Positions 46,346 to 56,097 are shown, counted from the stretch's first letter. The stretch is 64,000 nucleotides of DNA from Nonomuraea deserti (GCF_004348685.1 NZ_SMKO01000009.1:1-64000); one strand, 5' to 3'. Made by a program: numbers and translations. The notes: generated from the letters alone by a model not told the origin.

Positions 46346-47842
46346 GTGAGCGGTTTCCTGCCGGACTGGCAGTCGTTGCGCCGGCACAGCGTGCCCGCGT
46401 GGTTCGGTGAGGCGAAGTTCGGCATCTGGTCGCACTGGGGCCCGCAGTCCGTGGCCCGCTCCGGCGACTGGTACGCCCGCCACCTCTACGGCATGCAACC
46501 CTGGTCGGAGCCGTGGGAACGGGTGCGCGCGGGCCGCCAGCACGCCCACCACCGCGCCCACTTCGGCGCGGGCGGGGCCAAGGATCTGTTCCACCGGTGG
46601 CGCGCCGAGCGCTTCGACCCGGACGAGCTGATCGACCTGTACGTCTCCAGCGGCGCCCGCTACTTCGTCGCCCTGGCCACCCACTGCGACAACTTCGACC
46701 TGTGGGACTCCCGTCAGCACGACTGGACCGCCGCCCGCGTCGGCCCCCATCGCGACATCGTCGGCGCGTGGGAGCGGGCGGCCCGCGCGGCGGGGCTGCC
46801 CTTCGGCCTCAGCTTCCACCACAACTGGACGTGGCGCTGGCTCGACGTGGCGCACGGGCGCGACCCCGAGACGGGCGAACCGTACGACGGGGCGCTGACC
46901 AGGGCCGACGGCGCCGGCACCTGGTGGGACGGCCTCGACCCCGCGACCCTCTACCCGGAGCGGCACGACCCGGGCGCCCGGCCGCCTGCGCACGTCGCCG
47001 AGCGCTTCTACGCCCGCGTCGGCGAGGCGCTCGACCGCTACCGTCCTGACCTGGTCTATCTCGACGACGGCCGGCTGCCGTTCGACGCGGGCAGCGTGGT
47101 GGAGTCGGAGCCGGTCAGCACGGCCGGGCTGCAGCTGCTGGCCCGGTACTACAACACGTGCCCGACCGGCGGCATCGTGACGATCAAGGACGTGCCGGAC
47201 GCCGACCGCACCGCGGTGGTGATGGACTGCGAGCGCCGCCAGCTCGACGAGGCCCAGCCCCACCCGTGGCAGTTCGACACCAGCGACGGCGAGTGGTTCG
47301 ACTGCGCCGACGACGCCCCGATGTTCCATCCGCGCAAGACCCCGCAGCAGATCATCCACCTGCTGGTCGACGTGGTCAGCAAGAACGGCTGCCTGCTGCT
47401 GAACGTCCCCCAGCACGCCGACGGCACCGTCGACGCCCGCGCCCGCGCGCTGCTGGCCGAGGTGGGCGGCTGGCTGCGGGTCTGCGGCGAGGGCGTCTAC
47501 GGCACGACGCCCTGGCTGCGCGCGAGCGAGGGCTCGACGGGATTGGGCGAGGTCAAGGGCTACGAGGGCTACAACGAGGCCGACCGCGCGTACCGGCCGG
47601 GCGACATCCGCTTCACCCGCAAGGGCGAGGCCGTGTACGCCACCCTGCTCGCCTGGCCGGACGACCGCACGGCCAGGATCACCAGCCTGGGCACGGCGGC
47701 GGGGCTGCTGGAGCGCCGCCCCGCCGCCGTGGAGCTGCTCGGCCACGGTCCCGTCGGCTGGCGGCTGGCCCCCGAGGCCCTCTACGCCGACCTGCCGCCG
47801 GAGCCGCCCACCACGGCCGCGTACATGATCAAAATCACCTGA
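46346..47842 (+). CDS. GH29 alpha-L-fucosidase
   Basis: A 498-residue enzyme releasing alpha-L-fucose, present on rhamnogalacturonan side chains and xyloglucan. The barrel shows FGEAKFGIWSHWG, ALATHCDNFDLWDS, LSFHHNWTWRW and PDLVYLDDG, where Asp240 aligns with the family nucleophile. SKNGCLLLNVPQHADG is another GH29 hallmark. A C-terminal beta-sandwich follows. The GTG start lies 21 bases from the TnpB-element hairpin and has only a weak TAGGT upstream, so its original leader may have been replaced by the insertion. No signal peptide. Confidence 0.9.
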   Translation: MSGFLPDWQSLRRHSVPAWFGEAKFGIWSHWGPQSVARSGDWYARHLYGMQPWSEPWERVRAGRQHAHHRAHFGAGGAKDLFHRWRAERFDPDELIDLYVSSGARYFVALATHCDNFDLWDSRQHDWTAARVGPHRDIVGAWERAARAAGLPFGLSFHHNWTWRWLDVAHGRDPETGEPYDGALTRADGAGTWWDGLDPATLYPERHDPGARPPAHVAERFYARVGEALDRYRPDLVYLDDGRLPFDAGSVVESEPVSTAGLQLLARYYNTCPTGGIVTIKDVPDADRTAVVMDCERRQLDEAQPHPWQFDTSDGEWFDCADDAPMFHPRKTPQQIIHLLVDVVSKNGCLLLNVPQHADGTVDARARALLAEVGGWLRVCGEGVYGTTPWLRASEGSTGLGEVKGYEGYNEADRAYRPGDIRFTRKGEAVYATLLAWPDDRTARITSLGTAAGLLERRPAAVELLGHGPVGWRLAPEALYADLPPEPPTTAAYMIKIT

Positions 47843-47854
47843 GGAGCCCCTGTC

Positions 47855-50410
47855 TTGGTGAGCAACCTGCGAACGTGCGACCTGACCGACCCCCTCGGCA
47901 TCGAGATCACCCGGCCCCCGCTGAGCTGGCAGCTGGCCGGCGGCCTCGTGCAGACCGCCTACCACGTGCAGGCGGGCACCGCGGAGGGCGCGGCCGACCT
48001 GTGGGACACCGGCGAGGTCGAGTCCGCCGGGCAGCGCGTGACGTACGGCGGCGCCGAGCCGGCGAGCCGGGCAGTCGTGCACTGGCGGGTGCGGGTCCGC
48101 GACTCGGGCGGCGCGTGGTCCGCGTGGAGCCCGGGCGCGCGGTTCGAGACGGGACTTCTGGACGCGGACGACTGGACGGCCTCCTGGATCACCCACCCCG
48201 GCTGGCACGACCCGGGCAATCCGCGCGCCGGCGAGGGGCTCCCGCTGCCGCTGCTGGCCGGCGAGTTCACCGCGGCGGGGCCGGTCGCACGGGCCCGGCT
48301 GCACGTCGCTGGGCTCGGCGTCTACGTGGCGTCGGTGAACGGCCGGCCGGTGACGGACGCCGTGCTGGAGCCGGCGTACACCGACTTCACCCGGCGGGTG
48401 GCGTACGCGACGCACGACGTGACGGCGCTGCTGCGCGAGGGCGCGAACGCCGTCGGGATCGCGCTGGGCCCCGGCATCGCGCACGTGTACCCGCACCAGG
48501 ACCGCTACATGAAGTTCTACGGCTCCAAGGGCGCGCCGAAGGCGATCGCGCAGCTCGAGGTGGCCTATGCCGACGGGTCGTCGCGCACGTTCGGCACCGG
48601 GCCGGACTGGCTGGCCACCGAGGGCCCGACCACGCGCTCGCACTGGTTCGGCGGCGAGGACCACGACGCCCGCCTGTCCGTCGCCGGGTGGGACACGCCG
48701 GGCGCCGACCGTTCGGGCTGGCGGCCGGTGACCGTCCCGGACGAGCCGGCCGTCTCGCTGCGCGCGCGCACCTGCCCGCCCATCCGGGTCACGGAGACGC
48801 TGCCCGCCGTGGAGAAGCTGGTCGCCAAGGACGGCACGGCGGTGTTCGACGTCGGCACGGTCGTCGCCGGCTGGGCCGAGCTCAGGCTCGACCTCCCGGC
48901 CGGGCGCTACCTGCGGCTGCTGCCCGGCGACCAGCTGGACGACTTCGGCCGCGTGATCCAGTCGAAGCCCACGACGGGCGCGCCGATCTTCAACACGTAC
49001 GTCACCACGGACGGCCCGCAGACCTGGCACCCGAGCTTCCGCTACGACGGCTTCCGCTACGTCGAGGTGCAGGGCCTGCCCGAGCACGTGGGCCCCGAGG
49101 CGGTGACGGCGCTGGTGCTGCGCGCCGACAACACGCCCACCGGCGTGTTCGAGACGTCGGACCCGCTGGTCAACGACATCCACAAGATCATCGACCGCGC
49201 GGTGCGGGGCAACATGTACAGCGTCCTGACCGACTGCCCGCACCGGGAGAAGCTGGGCTGGCTGGAGCAGACCCACCTGCTCTTCGACGTCGTGGCCTAC
49301 AACTACGACGTGGCCGCCTACTATCGCGAGCTGCTGGTCACGATGGCCGAGGCGCAGACCGAGGACGGGCTGGTGCCGGACATCGCGCCCGAGTACGTCG
49401 TGTTCGACGGCCCCTTCAGGGACGACCCCAACTGGGGCGGCGCGCTGGTGCGCGTGCCGTGGCAGCTCTACCGCTGGTACGGCGACACGTCGGCGATGGA
49501 TCGGCACTACGACGCGATGCGCCGCTACGTGGACTACCTGACCGGGCGGGCAGAGGACGGCATCCTCGGCCACGGGCTCGGCGACTGGCTCGCTCCCGAC
49601 CCCGCCACGCCCGTGCCGCTGGTGTCGACGTGGGGCTACTGGCAGGCCGCCCGCACGATGGCGCGCGTCGCCGGCGTGCTCGGCCGCGACGACGACGCCG
49701 CACAGTACGGCGCGCTGACGGAGCGGATCTCGGCGGCGTTCACGGGTGCCTTCTCCGGCGAATTCGGCAAGGCCACGCAGGCGTCGGAGGTCCTCGCGCT
49801 CGACATGGGCGTCGTGCCCGGCGACCTCGTGCCCCGCGTGCTCGACCAGGTGAGCGAGGCCGTGCGCGGCGGCGGCATCACGGTCGGCGAGGTCGTGCTG
49901 CCCGCGCTGTTCCGGGTGCTGTCCCGCGCGGGACGGCACGACGCGCTGTGGGAGTTCGCCGTCTCCACGGGCAACCCGAGCTACGGCTACCAGGTCAGGC
50001 ACGGGGCCACGGCCCTCACCGAGGCGTGGGACGGTCCGACGCGCGGGCTGTCGCAGAACCACTACATGCTCGGCGCCATCGACTCCTGGTTCTACCGGGG
50101 TCTCGGCGGCATCGGGCAGGCGCCCGGCTCGAACGGCTTCCGCCGGCTGCTGATCGAGCCGGCCGCGCCCGGCGACCTGGAGGCGGTGCGGGCGGGCACC
50201 GCGACGCCCTACGGGAGGGTCGCGGTGTCGTGGGAGCGGCGCGACGGCGGGTTCGCGCTCGACGTGGAGGTCCCGCCCGGCTCGTCGGCCGAGGTGCGGC
50301 TGCCGGACCTCGGCCTGCCCCGGCACACCTCCCCGGACGGCGCCGTCGCGCTCGGCGGCCGCGCCTACGAGGTGCCCGCCGGACGCTGGACGTTCGGGGC
50401 GACCCGATGA
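47855..50410 (+). CDS. GH78 alpha-L-rhamnosidase (second copy)
   Basis: An 851-residue rhamnosidase with the usual five-domain order. Seen are ADGSSRT jelly-roll features, VFDVGTVVAGWAELRLDLPAG, DCPHREKLGWLEQTHLLFD (barrel entry with catalytic-region Glu), ALTEAWDGPTRGLSQNHYML and the closing sandwich. It differs clearly from the copy at 33514 (DCPHREKLGW against DCPQRDERLGW), so the two probably act on different rhamnose linkages. Start is a TTG at 47855 eight bases after GGAG; the adjoining GTG at 47858 is an equally possible start. Cytoplasmic. It overlaps the next gene by ATGA. Confidence 0.92.
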   Translation: MVSNLRTCDLTDPLGIEITRPPLSWQLAGGLVQTAYHVQAGTAEGAADLWDTGEVESAGQRVTYGGAEPASRAVVHWRVRVRDSGGAWSAWSPGARFETGLLDADDWTASWITHPGWHDPGNPRAGEGLPLPLLAGEFTAAGPVARARLHVAGLGVYVASVNGRPVTDAVLEPAYTDFTRRVAYATHDVTALLREGANAVGIALGPGIAHVYPHQDRYMKFYGSKGAPKAIAQLEVAYADGSSRTFGTGPDWLATEGPTTRSHWFGGEDHDARLSVAGWDTPGADRSGWRPVTVPDEPAVSLRARTCPPIRVTETLPAVEKLVAKDGTAVFDVGTVVAGWAELRLDLPAGRYLRLLPGDQLDDFGRVIQSKPTTGAPIFNTYVTTDGPQTWHPSFRYDGFRYVEVQGLPEHVGPEAVTALVLRADNTPTGVFETSDPLVNDIHKIIDRAVRGNMYSVLTDCPHREKLGWLEQTHLLFDVVAYNYDVAAYYRELLVTMAEAQTEDGLVPDIAPEYVVFDGPFRDDPNWGGALVRVPWQLYRWYGDTSAMDRHYDAMRRYVDYLTGRAEDGILGHGLGDWLAPDPATPVPLVSTWGYWQAARTMARVAGVLGRDDDAAQYGALTERISAAFTGAFSGEFGKATQASEVLALDMGVVPGDLVPRVLDQVSEAVRGGGITVGEVVLPALFRVLSRAGRHDALWEFAVSTGNPSYGYQVRHGATALTEAWDGPTRGLSQNHYMLGAIDSWFYRGLGGIGQAPGSNGFRRLLIEPAAPGDLEAVRAGTATPYGRVAVSWERRDGGFALDVEVPPGSSAEVRLPDLGLPRHTSPDGAVALGGRAYEVPAGRWTFGATR

Positions 50411-51471
50411 GCGAGGAGACATGCGGGCCCGCGAGCGGGCCGGCGAGCGGGCCGACCAGCGGGCCGACCAGCGGGCCGGCGAGCGGGTACGACCCGGCGC
50501 GCGTCAGGACCCCGCACAAGGCGGGCCGGCTGCTGGTCGAGCCGTCGCGGGAACCCGGCCGCTTCGACAGCCTCTTCGTGGACTGCCCGTTCGTGTGCTC
50601 CGACGGCGGCGAGTACCTGATGACGTACGTCGGCTTCGACGGGACCGGCTACCAGACCGCGCTCAGCCGCTCACCGGACCTGGAGTCGTGGAGCCCCGGA
50701 GAGGTGATCCTGCCGCGTGACCCGGGCCACCCCCACCGGCGCCACAACGCGGCGCTCACGTCGATCCTGCGCGACAACCGGCTCGGCTCCGCCGGCCAGG
50801 TGACCTGGCTGGACGGCCGGGCGCTCGCCACCTACCACGCCTACCCGGAGGCCGGCATGGAGGTGGGCGCCGGCGTCATCGGCTTCCTGGCCAGCGACGA
50901 CCTGCGGACCTGGAAGGACACCGGCGCGGTGCTGCGCCCGCAGGACGGCGGCGCCTGGGAGCGCGGCGGGCTGTACAAGTCGTGGCTGCTGCGCCACGAC
51001 GGCCTCTACTACTGCTTCTACAACGCCAAGGACCGCACCTACGGCGGCTGGCGCGAGCAGATCGGCTACGCCGTATCCCCCGACCTCGAACGCTGGGCGC
51101 GGCCCGGTCCCGGACCGGTCGTGCCGCACGGCGGCGAGGGAGCCTTCGACGAACGGTTCGCCTCCGACCCGTGCGTGCTGCGCGACGGCGACTGGTGGGT
51201 GATGTTCTACTTCGGGCTCTCCTTCGACGGGCACGCCCGCGAGAGCTACGCGGTCTCCCGCGACCTGCGCACCTGGCACAAGAGCGGCGAGATCCTCGTC
51301 GACGTGGGCCCGCCCGGGTCGGTGGACGACACGTACGCGCACAAACCCGCGGTCGTCTCGCGGGACGGCCGGCCGTACCACTTCTACACGGCGGTGCGGC
51401 GCTGCCCGCCGTACCAGGTCGGCGAGCACACACAGGTGGAGAGGCGGGGCATCTCGATGGCCCGCGGCTAG
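50407..51471 (+). CDS. Five-bladed beta-propeller glycoside hydrolase-like protein (GH43/GH130 type)
   Basis: A 354-residue protein with propeller repeats (YLMTYVGFDGTGYQTALSRS, GVIGFLASDDLRTWKDTG, YYCFYNAKDRTYGGWREQIG, WWVMFYFGLSFDGHARESY, PYHFYTAVRRCP), typical of clan-F-like arabinanases or phosphorylases. Acid residues at blade starts (DSLFVDCPF, DERFASDPC, DDTYAHKPA) suit catalysis. Exact family is uncertain. The N-terminus holds a Gly-Pro-Ala/Thr-Ser repeat (residues 7-27) unrelated to the fold. No signal peptide. ATG overlaps the GH78 stop. Confidence 0.78.
   Translation: MSEETCGPASGPASGPTSGPTSGPASGYDPARVRTPHKAGRLLVEPSREPGRFDSLFVDCPFVCSDGGEYLMTYVGFDGTGYQTALSRSPDLESWSPGEVILPRDPGHPHRRHNAALTSILRDNRLGSAGQVTWLDGRALATYHAYPEAGMEVGAGVIGFLASDDLRTWKDTGAVLRPQDGGAWERGGLYKSWLLRHDGLYYCFYNAKDRTYGGWREQIGYAVSPDLERWARPGPGPVVPHGGEGAFDERFASDPCVLRDGDWWVMFYFGLSFDGHARESYAVSRDLRTWHKSGEILVDVGPPGSVDDTYAHKPAVVSRDGRPYHFYTAVRRCPPYQVGEHTQVERRGISMARG
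50425..50489 (+). repeat. 12-bp coding repeat (Gly-Pro-Ala/Thr-Ser)
   Basis: Five tandem copies of GGGCC(G/C)(G/A)CGAGC-type units at the start of the propeller gene encode GPAS/GPTS. The 12-base unit keeps the frame. Confidence 0.8.
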
Positions 51472-51481
51472 AGGGAACACG

Positions 51482-52849
51482 ATGAGGATCAGCAGGCGAC
51501 AGGCGCTCAGAACGATCGGCGGGGCCGCGGGGCTGGCCGCGCTGCCCGGCTGCACCGTCGTGGAGGGTGAGCCGCCCGACAGCACCCAGGGGCTCAGCAA
51601 GAAGGCCGCGCCGGGGCGGCGCACGACCATCACGTTCTACAGCCTGTTCGGCGGCGTGGACGGGCAGGGCTGGGTCGACCTGGCCACCCGGTTCGAGGCG
51701 GTCCAGGACGAGATCGGGGTCGAGGTGGTCTACGCGCCGACGACCGGCCAGGGCGAGCAGCAGAAGCTGCTGGTGTCCATCGCCGCCGGCGACCCGCCCG
51801 ACCTCGCGATGGTCATCCCGTTCCAGGTGCCGCAGTGGGCCGAGCTGGGCATCATGACCGACCTGACGGACCTCGCCCGCGGCGCCGGCCTGACGGAGCG
51901 GGACTTCCTGCCCGCCGTGTGGCAGGGCATGCGGTGGAAGGACCGCGTCTGGCAGCTCCAGTGGGACGTCGACCCGAACTTTCCCTTCTACTGGAACAAG
52001 CAGCTGTTCGCCGAGTGCGGTCTCGACCCCGGACGGCCGCCGCGCACGATCACCGAGGTCGACGAGCTGTCCGCGGAGATCACCCAGGTCGGCAGGCAGG
52101 GCGCGTCCCGCGTCGGCACCGTGCCCTGGCAGGTGGCCGGCTTCGCCAACGCCGCCTTCACCTGGGGCTTCGCCTTCGGCGGGACGTTCGTGGACCCGGA
52201 GACGGGCCAGGTGACGCCCGACGACGAGCACGTGGTCGCGGCGGTCGACTGGATGGCCGGGTACGCCAGGTCGCTGGGCGGCGCCGACCGGCTCAACGTC
52301 GCGCCGCCGACCCTGCAGATGAACCCCTTCGGCTACGGCGCCATGGGCATGGCCGCGCTCGGGCCGCGCAGCGTCAAGCAGATCCTGGAGGCCAGGCCGG
52401 ACTTCTCGTACGGCTCGACGCTGCTGCCGTACCAGCCGCCGGGCGCCGACAGGCCCGGGGCGGGAACGTGGATCGGCGGGTGGGGCGCCTTCATCCCGTC
52501 GGAGGCGAAGCACCCCGAGGCGGCGTGGGAGTTCCTGCGGTGGTTCGCCGCCACGCCGGAGGGGACGCTGGCCGAGTTCGAGACCGTGAACTACCCGCCC
52601 GGCTACCTCAAGTCACCGGCGATGGAGCGGATGCGGTCCGACGGGATCCTGCGGCCGTCGTACGACGCGATGCTGGCCGCGACCAACATCAAGCCGTCGC
52701 TGCCGGAGACCAACTACTTCAGCCAGCAACTGGAGATTCACGTGGCGCGCGCGGTCTACGGCGAGGTGTCCGCGCGCGAGGCCATGCGGGTGGTCAAGGA
52801 GAACACCCGCAGGGAGGCCGAACGGTTCAAGAACCAGATGGGACTGTGA
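51482..52849 (+). CDS. ABC transporter sugar-binding lipoprotein, family 1
   Basis: A 455-residue receptor with a twin-arginine-like start (MRISRRQALRTIGG), hydrophobic segment and lipobox LPGC, so it should be lipid-anchored outside. Family-1 features include TITFYSLFGGVDGQGW, YWNKQLFAECGLDP and WGAFIPSEAKHPEAAWEFLRWF. AGAGGGAAC precedes the ATG. It leads a receptor-permease-permease unit inside the GH42-GH28 operon and probably binds oligosaccharides released from galactan or rhamnogalacturonan. Ligand is inferred. Confidence 0.92.
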   Translation: MRISRRQALRTIGGAAGLAALPGCTVVEGEPPDSTQGLSKKAAPGRRTTITFYSLFGGVDGQGWVDLATRFEAVQDEIGVEVVYAPTTGQGEQQKLLVSIAAGDPPDLAMVIPFQVPQWAELGIMTDLTDLARGAGLTERDFLPAVWQGMRWKDRVWQLQWDVDPNFPFYWNKQLFAECGLDPGRPPRTITEVDELSAEITQVGRQGASRVGTVPWQVAGFANAAFTWGFAFGGTFVDPETGQVTPDDEHVVAAVDWMAGYARSLGGADRLNVAPPTLQMNPFGYGAMGMAALGPRSVKQILEARPDFSYGSTLLPYQPPGADRPGAGTWIGGWGAFIPSEAKHPEAAWEFLRWFAATPEGTLAEFETVNYPPGYLKSPAMERMRSDGILRPSYDAMLAATNIKPSLPETNYFSQQLEIHVARAVYGEVSAREAMRVVKENTRREAERFKNQMGL

Positions 52850-52850
52850 C

Positions 52851-53741
52851 ATGCGCTCACGGAAGCGGCGCCGCGACCTCATGTGGGGGCTGGTGTTCAC
52901 CTCGCCCGCGATCATCGGGCTGCTGTGGTTCACCGCCTACCCCGTTCTCGCCTCGCTCTACTACAGCTTCACGTCGTACACGATGGTCGGCCCCCCGAAG
53001 TGGATCGGCTGGGCGAACTACGCGGACCTGCTGACCGACCAGGTGTGGTGGTCGTCGTTGTGGAACACGGTCTACATCGTCGTCTGGTCGGTGCCGCTCG
53101 GGATCGTGGCCGCGCTCGGGCTGGCCCTGCTGCTGAACATGGGCGTGGGCGGCAGGTCGGTCTACCGCACGGTGTTCTACCTGCCGACGATCGTGCCCGC
53201 GGTCGCCTCCGCCGTGTTGTGGATGTACATCTTCGACCCGCAGTACGGGCTGCTGAACGACGCGCTCGCCAAGGTCGGCGTCGCCGGGCCCGGCTGGCTG
53301 TCCGACCCCGGCTGGGCCAAGCCGGCGTTGATCGTGATGAGCGCGTGGGGGGTCGGCAACCTGATGGTCATCATGCTGGCCGGGCTCCAGGAGGTGCCGG
53401 CCACGCTGCAGGAGCAGGCGTCCACCGACGGGGCGGGCGTGTTGTCCAGGTTCCGGCACGTCACGCTGCCCTACGTCAGCCCGCACATGTTGTTCGCCCT
53501 CGTGACCGGGCTGATCGGCGGGTTCCAGTTCTTCACGCCGGTCTTCGTCATGACCGGCGGCACGGGCAACCCCGCGGGCTCGACCCTGGTGTCGGGCCTG
53601 TACCTGTACCAGAACGCGTTCCAGTACTTCAAGGTCGGCTACGCGTCGGCGATCGCCTGGATGCTCTTCGCGCTCGTCGCCGCCATCACCGTCGCCACGT
53701 TCCGGCTGGTGGGCCGCCGCGTCTACTACGGAGGCCGGTGA
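52851..53741 (+). CDS. Sugar ABC transporter permease, MalF/UgpA type
   Basis: A 296-residue permease with six predicted helices, starting one base after the receptor stop. The EAA coupling loop is seen as EQASTDGAGVLSRFRHVTLP. It pairs with the next permease. No ATPase gene follows; in actinobacteria such importers commonly share a single MsiK-type ATPase encoded elsewhere. Confidence 0.93.
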   Translation: MRSRKRRRDLMWGLVFTSPAIIGLLWFTAYPVLASLYYSFTSYTMVGPPKWIGWANYADLLTDQVWWSSLWNTVYIVVWSVPLGIVAALGLALLLNMGVGGRSVYRTVFYLPTIVPAVASAVLWMYIFDPQYGLLNDALAKVGVAGPGWLSDPGWAKPALIVMSAWGVGNLMVIMLAGLQEVPATLQEQASTDGAGVLSRFRHVTLPYVSPHMLFALVTGLIGGFQFFTPVFVMTGGTGNPAGSTLVSGLYLYQNAFQYFKVGYASAIAWMLFALVAAITVATFRLVGRRVYYGGR

Positions 53742-54625
53742 TGGGCACCCTGACCATGGCCCCGGCGGCTGAGCGGGACGCCGGGCGGCTGCGGCGCAAC
53801 TGGCGGCGGCTGATGCGGGTGATGGCCGCGCACGCGGTGCTGATCACGCTCTCGATCGTCTTCCTGCTGCCGTTCGTGTGGATGGTGACGACCTCGCTGA
53901 AGACCGTCGACGTGCTGAACGCCTTCCCCGTCGTCTGGTTCCCCGAGAAGATCACCTTCTCGAACTACCTGGACGGACTGCAGGTCTTCCCGTTCGCCCG
54001 CTATTTCGTCAACACGATGGTCATCTGCGCGCTGTCGATGCTCGGCGCGGTGTTGTCGAGCTCGTTCATCGCGTACGGGCTCGCGTGCATCGAGTGGCCC
54101 GGCCGCAACGTCGTCTTCGTGGCGCTGCTGGCCACCATGATGATCCCGTTCTACGTGACGATGGTGCCGCTGTTCTCGTTGTTCAGGGAGATGGGCTGGA
54201 CGAACACGTACCTGCCGCTCATCGTGCCGCACTTCTTCGGCGGGCCGTTCTTCGTGTTCCTGCTGCGGCAGTTCTTCCGCGGAATCCCGAAGGACCTGCT
54301 GGACGCGGCCCGCGTGGACGGCGCGGGCGAGTTGCGGATCTACGCGCGGATCGTGCTGCCGCTGGCCAAGCCGGCGCTGTCCGCGGTCGCGCTGTTCCAG
54401 TTCCTGGCGGCGTGGGGCGATCTGCTGGGGCCGCTGATCTACCTGTCCGACTCCGACATGTACACGCTGTCGCTCGGGCTGACCTACTACTCGACCCAGT
54501 ACAGCACCCAGTTCGGGCCGTTGATGGCGGCCAGCACCGTGATCCTCGTCCCGGTCATCGTGCTGTTCTTCTTCGCCCAGCGCACGTTCATCCAGGGCAT
54601 CACGCTGACCGGGGTAAAAGGCTGA
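53741..54625 (+). CDS. Sugar ABC transporter permease, MalG/UgpE type
   Basis: A 294-residue permease with six helices and the EAA loop DAARVDGAGELRIYARIVLP. Its ATG shares one base with the preceding stop (TGATG). The N-terminal 30 residues are cytoplasmic and Arg-rich. It completes the second importer of the window, which lacks an ATPase of its own. Confidence 0.93.
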   Translation: MGTLTMAPAAERDAGRLRRNWRRLMRVMAAHAVLITLSIVFLLPFVWMVTTSLKTVDVLNAFPVVWFPEKITFSNYLDGLQVFPFARYFVNTMVICALSMLGAVLSSSFIAYGLACIEWPGRNVVFVALLATMMIPFYVTMVPLFSLFREMGWTNTYLPLIVPHFFGGPFFVFLLRQFFRGIPKDLLDAARVDGAGELRIYARIVLPLAKPALSAVALFQFLAAWGDLLGPLIYLSDSDMYTLSLGLTYYSTQYSTQFGPLMAASTVILVPVIVLFFFAQRTFIQGITLTGVKG

Positions 54626-54651
54626 CCCCCTATCGCAGACGGAGGAATTCG

Positions 54652-56058
54652 ATGGACCAGTTACGCAGAAGGTTGCTGGCCGGCGCCGTGGGCGGCCTGC
54701 TGGCCGCCGGGGTGGCCGGCCGTGCGGACGCCGCCCTGGCCACCGGCGCCGTCACCGACCCCGCCGCCGCGGCGTGGAGCCGGGTGCCGCGGATCAGGCG
54801 GCGCATCAGGCCGCCGCGCTTCCCCCGCCGCACCTTCCCGATCACCGACCACGGGGCCGCCGGTGACGGGGACACCATGTGCACCCAGGCCTTCCGTGAC
54901 GCGATCGCGGCCTGCTCGGCGGCGGGCGGCGGGCGCGTTCTGGTGCCTGGGGGCACGTACCTGACGGGCGCGATCCACCTGGCCGACGACGTCGAGCTGC
55001 ACCTGGAGGCGGGCGCCACGATCAGGTTCAGCCGCGACCCCGCCGACTACCTGCCCGTCGTGTACACCCGGTACGAGGGCATCGAGCTGATGAACTACTC
55101 CCCGTTCATCTACGCCCACGGCAGGACCAACGTCGCGATCACCGGCGACGGCGTCATCGACGGTCAGGCCGACGCCGAGCACTGGTGGGACTGGTCGAGC
55201 GACCCGCCCCCCACGGAGGGTCCGGACAAGAAGCTGCTCGCGAGCATGGCCGAGGAGGGCGTGCCGGTCGCGGAGCGGGTGTTCGGCGAGGGCCACCACC
55301 TGCGGCCGAACCTGATCCAGCTCTACCGGTGCCGCAACGTGCTCATCGAGGGCGTCACCGTCAAGGACTCCCCCATGTGGAACATCCACCCGGTCCTGTG
55401 CACGAACGTGACAGTCCGCGGGGTCACCGTGGACAGCCCGCACGGCCCGAACAACGACGGCTGCGACCCCGAGTCCTGCGTGGACGTGCTCATCGAGCGG
55501 TGCGAGTTCAACACGGGCGACGACTGCGTGGCGATCAAGGCGGGCAAGAACGCCGACGGCCGCCGGGTGAACGCGCCGTCCACGAACGTGCTCGTGGACT
55601 CGTGCGTGATGCGCGACGGCAACGGCGGGGTGACCATCGGCAGCGAGACCACCGGCGGCGTGAGCTGGGTGTTCGCGTGGAACTGCACGATGAGCAGCGC
55701 GCGCCTGGAGCGGGCGGTGCGCGTCAAGACCAACCCCGAGCGCGGCGGGTACGTCAGGGACGTCTACTTCAGGGACATCACCGTGGGGCAGGCGGCCGAC
55801 GCGGTCATCGAGGTGGCGCTCAACTACGAGAACAAGCACACCGGCCCCTACTTTCCCGACGTCGGGCGGATCGACATCCGGCGGCTGCGGGCCGGGCGGG
55901 CGCCCAGGGCGTTCTCCCTCATCGGCAACCCGGGCAACCCGATCAGGGGCATGCGGGTGACGAACAGCGTGTTCGAGGAGATGGCGGAGGACGACGTGGT
56001 GACCGACGTGAGGGGCCTGGTGCTGCGCAACGTATGGGTCAACGGCCGGCGCGTCTAG
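54652..56058 (+). CDS. Exported GH28 polygalacturonase-like enzyme
   Basis: A 468-residue beta-helix hydrolase starting at an ATG with GGAGGAATTCG upstream. The N-terminus (RRRLLAGAVGGLLAAGVAG) is a signal peptide with a Tat-like Arg run. GH28 acids are kept in GPNNDGCDPES and TGDDCVAIKAG, and RVK stands for RIK, but GHG is replaced by NGG (GNGGVTIGSETTGG). It is paralogous to the cytoplasmic GH28 at 19054. As last gene of the importer operon it would cut backbone outside and feed the adjacent receptor. A strong terminator follows directly. Confidence 0.9.
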   Translation: MDQLRRRLLAGAVGGLLAAGVAGRADAALATGAVTDPAAAAWSRVPRIRRRIRPPRFPRRTFPITDHGAAGDGDTMCTQAFRDAIAACSAAGGGRVLVPGGTYLTGAIHLADDVELHLEAGATIRFSRDPADYLPVVYTRYEGIELMNYSPFIYAHGRTNVAITGDGVIDGQADAEHWWDWSSDPPPTEGPDKKLLASMAEEGVPVAERVFGEGHHLRPNLIQLYRCRNVLIEGVTVKDSPMWNIHPVLCTNVTVRGVTVDSPHGPNNDGCDPESCVDVLIERCEFNTGDDCVAIKAGKNADGRRVNAPSTNVLVDSCVMRDGNGGVTIGSETTGGVSWVFAWNCTMSSARLERAVRVKTNPERGGYVRDVYFRDITVGQAADAVIEVALNYENKHTGPYFPDVGRIDIRRLRAGRAPRAFSLIGNPGNPIRGMRVTNSVFEEMAEDDVVTDVRGLVLRNVWVNGRRV

Positions 56059-56061
56059 CGA

Positions 56062-56097
56062 CGGGCCTCATGGGCGGGGTGCCGCCCATGAGGCCCG
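56062..56097. terminator. Strong bidirectional terminator
   Basis: A perfect 16-bp stem (56062-56077 with 56082-56097) over a GGTG loop starts four bases after the GH28 stop. It also contains the stop codon of the convergent membrane-protein gene, so it should end transcription from both sides. Confidence 0.85.

Noticed and set aside
46241..50422. A 1393-codon open frame on the minus strand opposite GH29 and GH78
   Set aside because: It is the mirror of two well-recognised plus-strand enzymes, is rich in Arg, Val, Ala, Gly and His in no recognisable domain pattern, and arises from GC-biased third positions.
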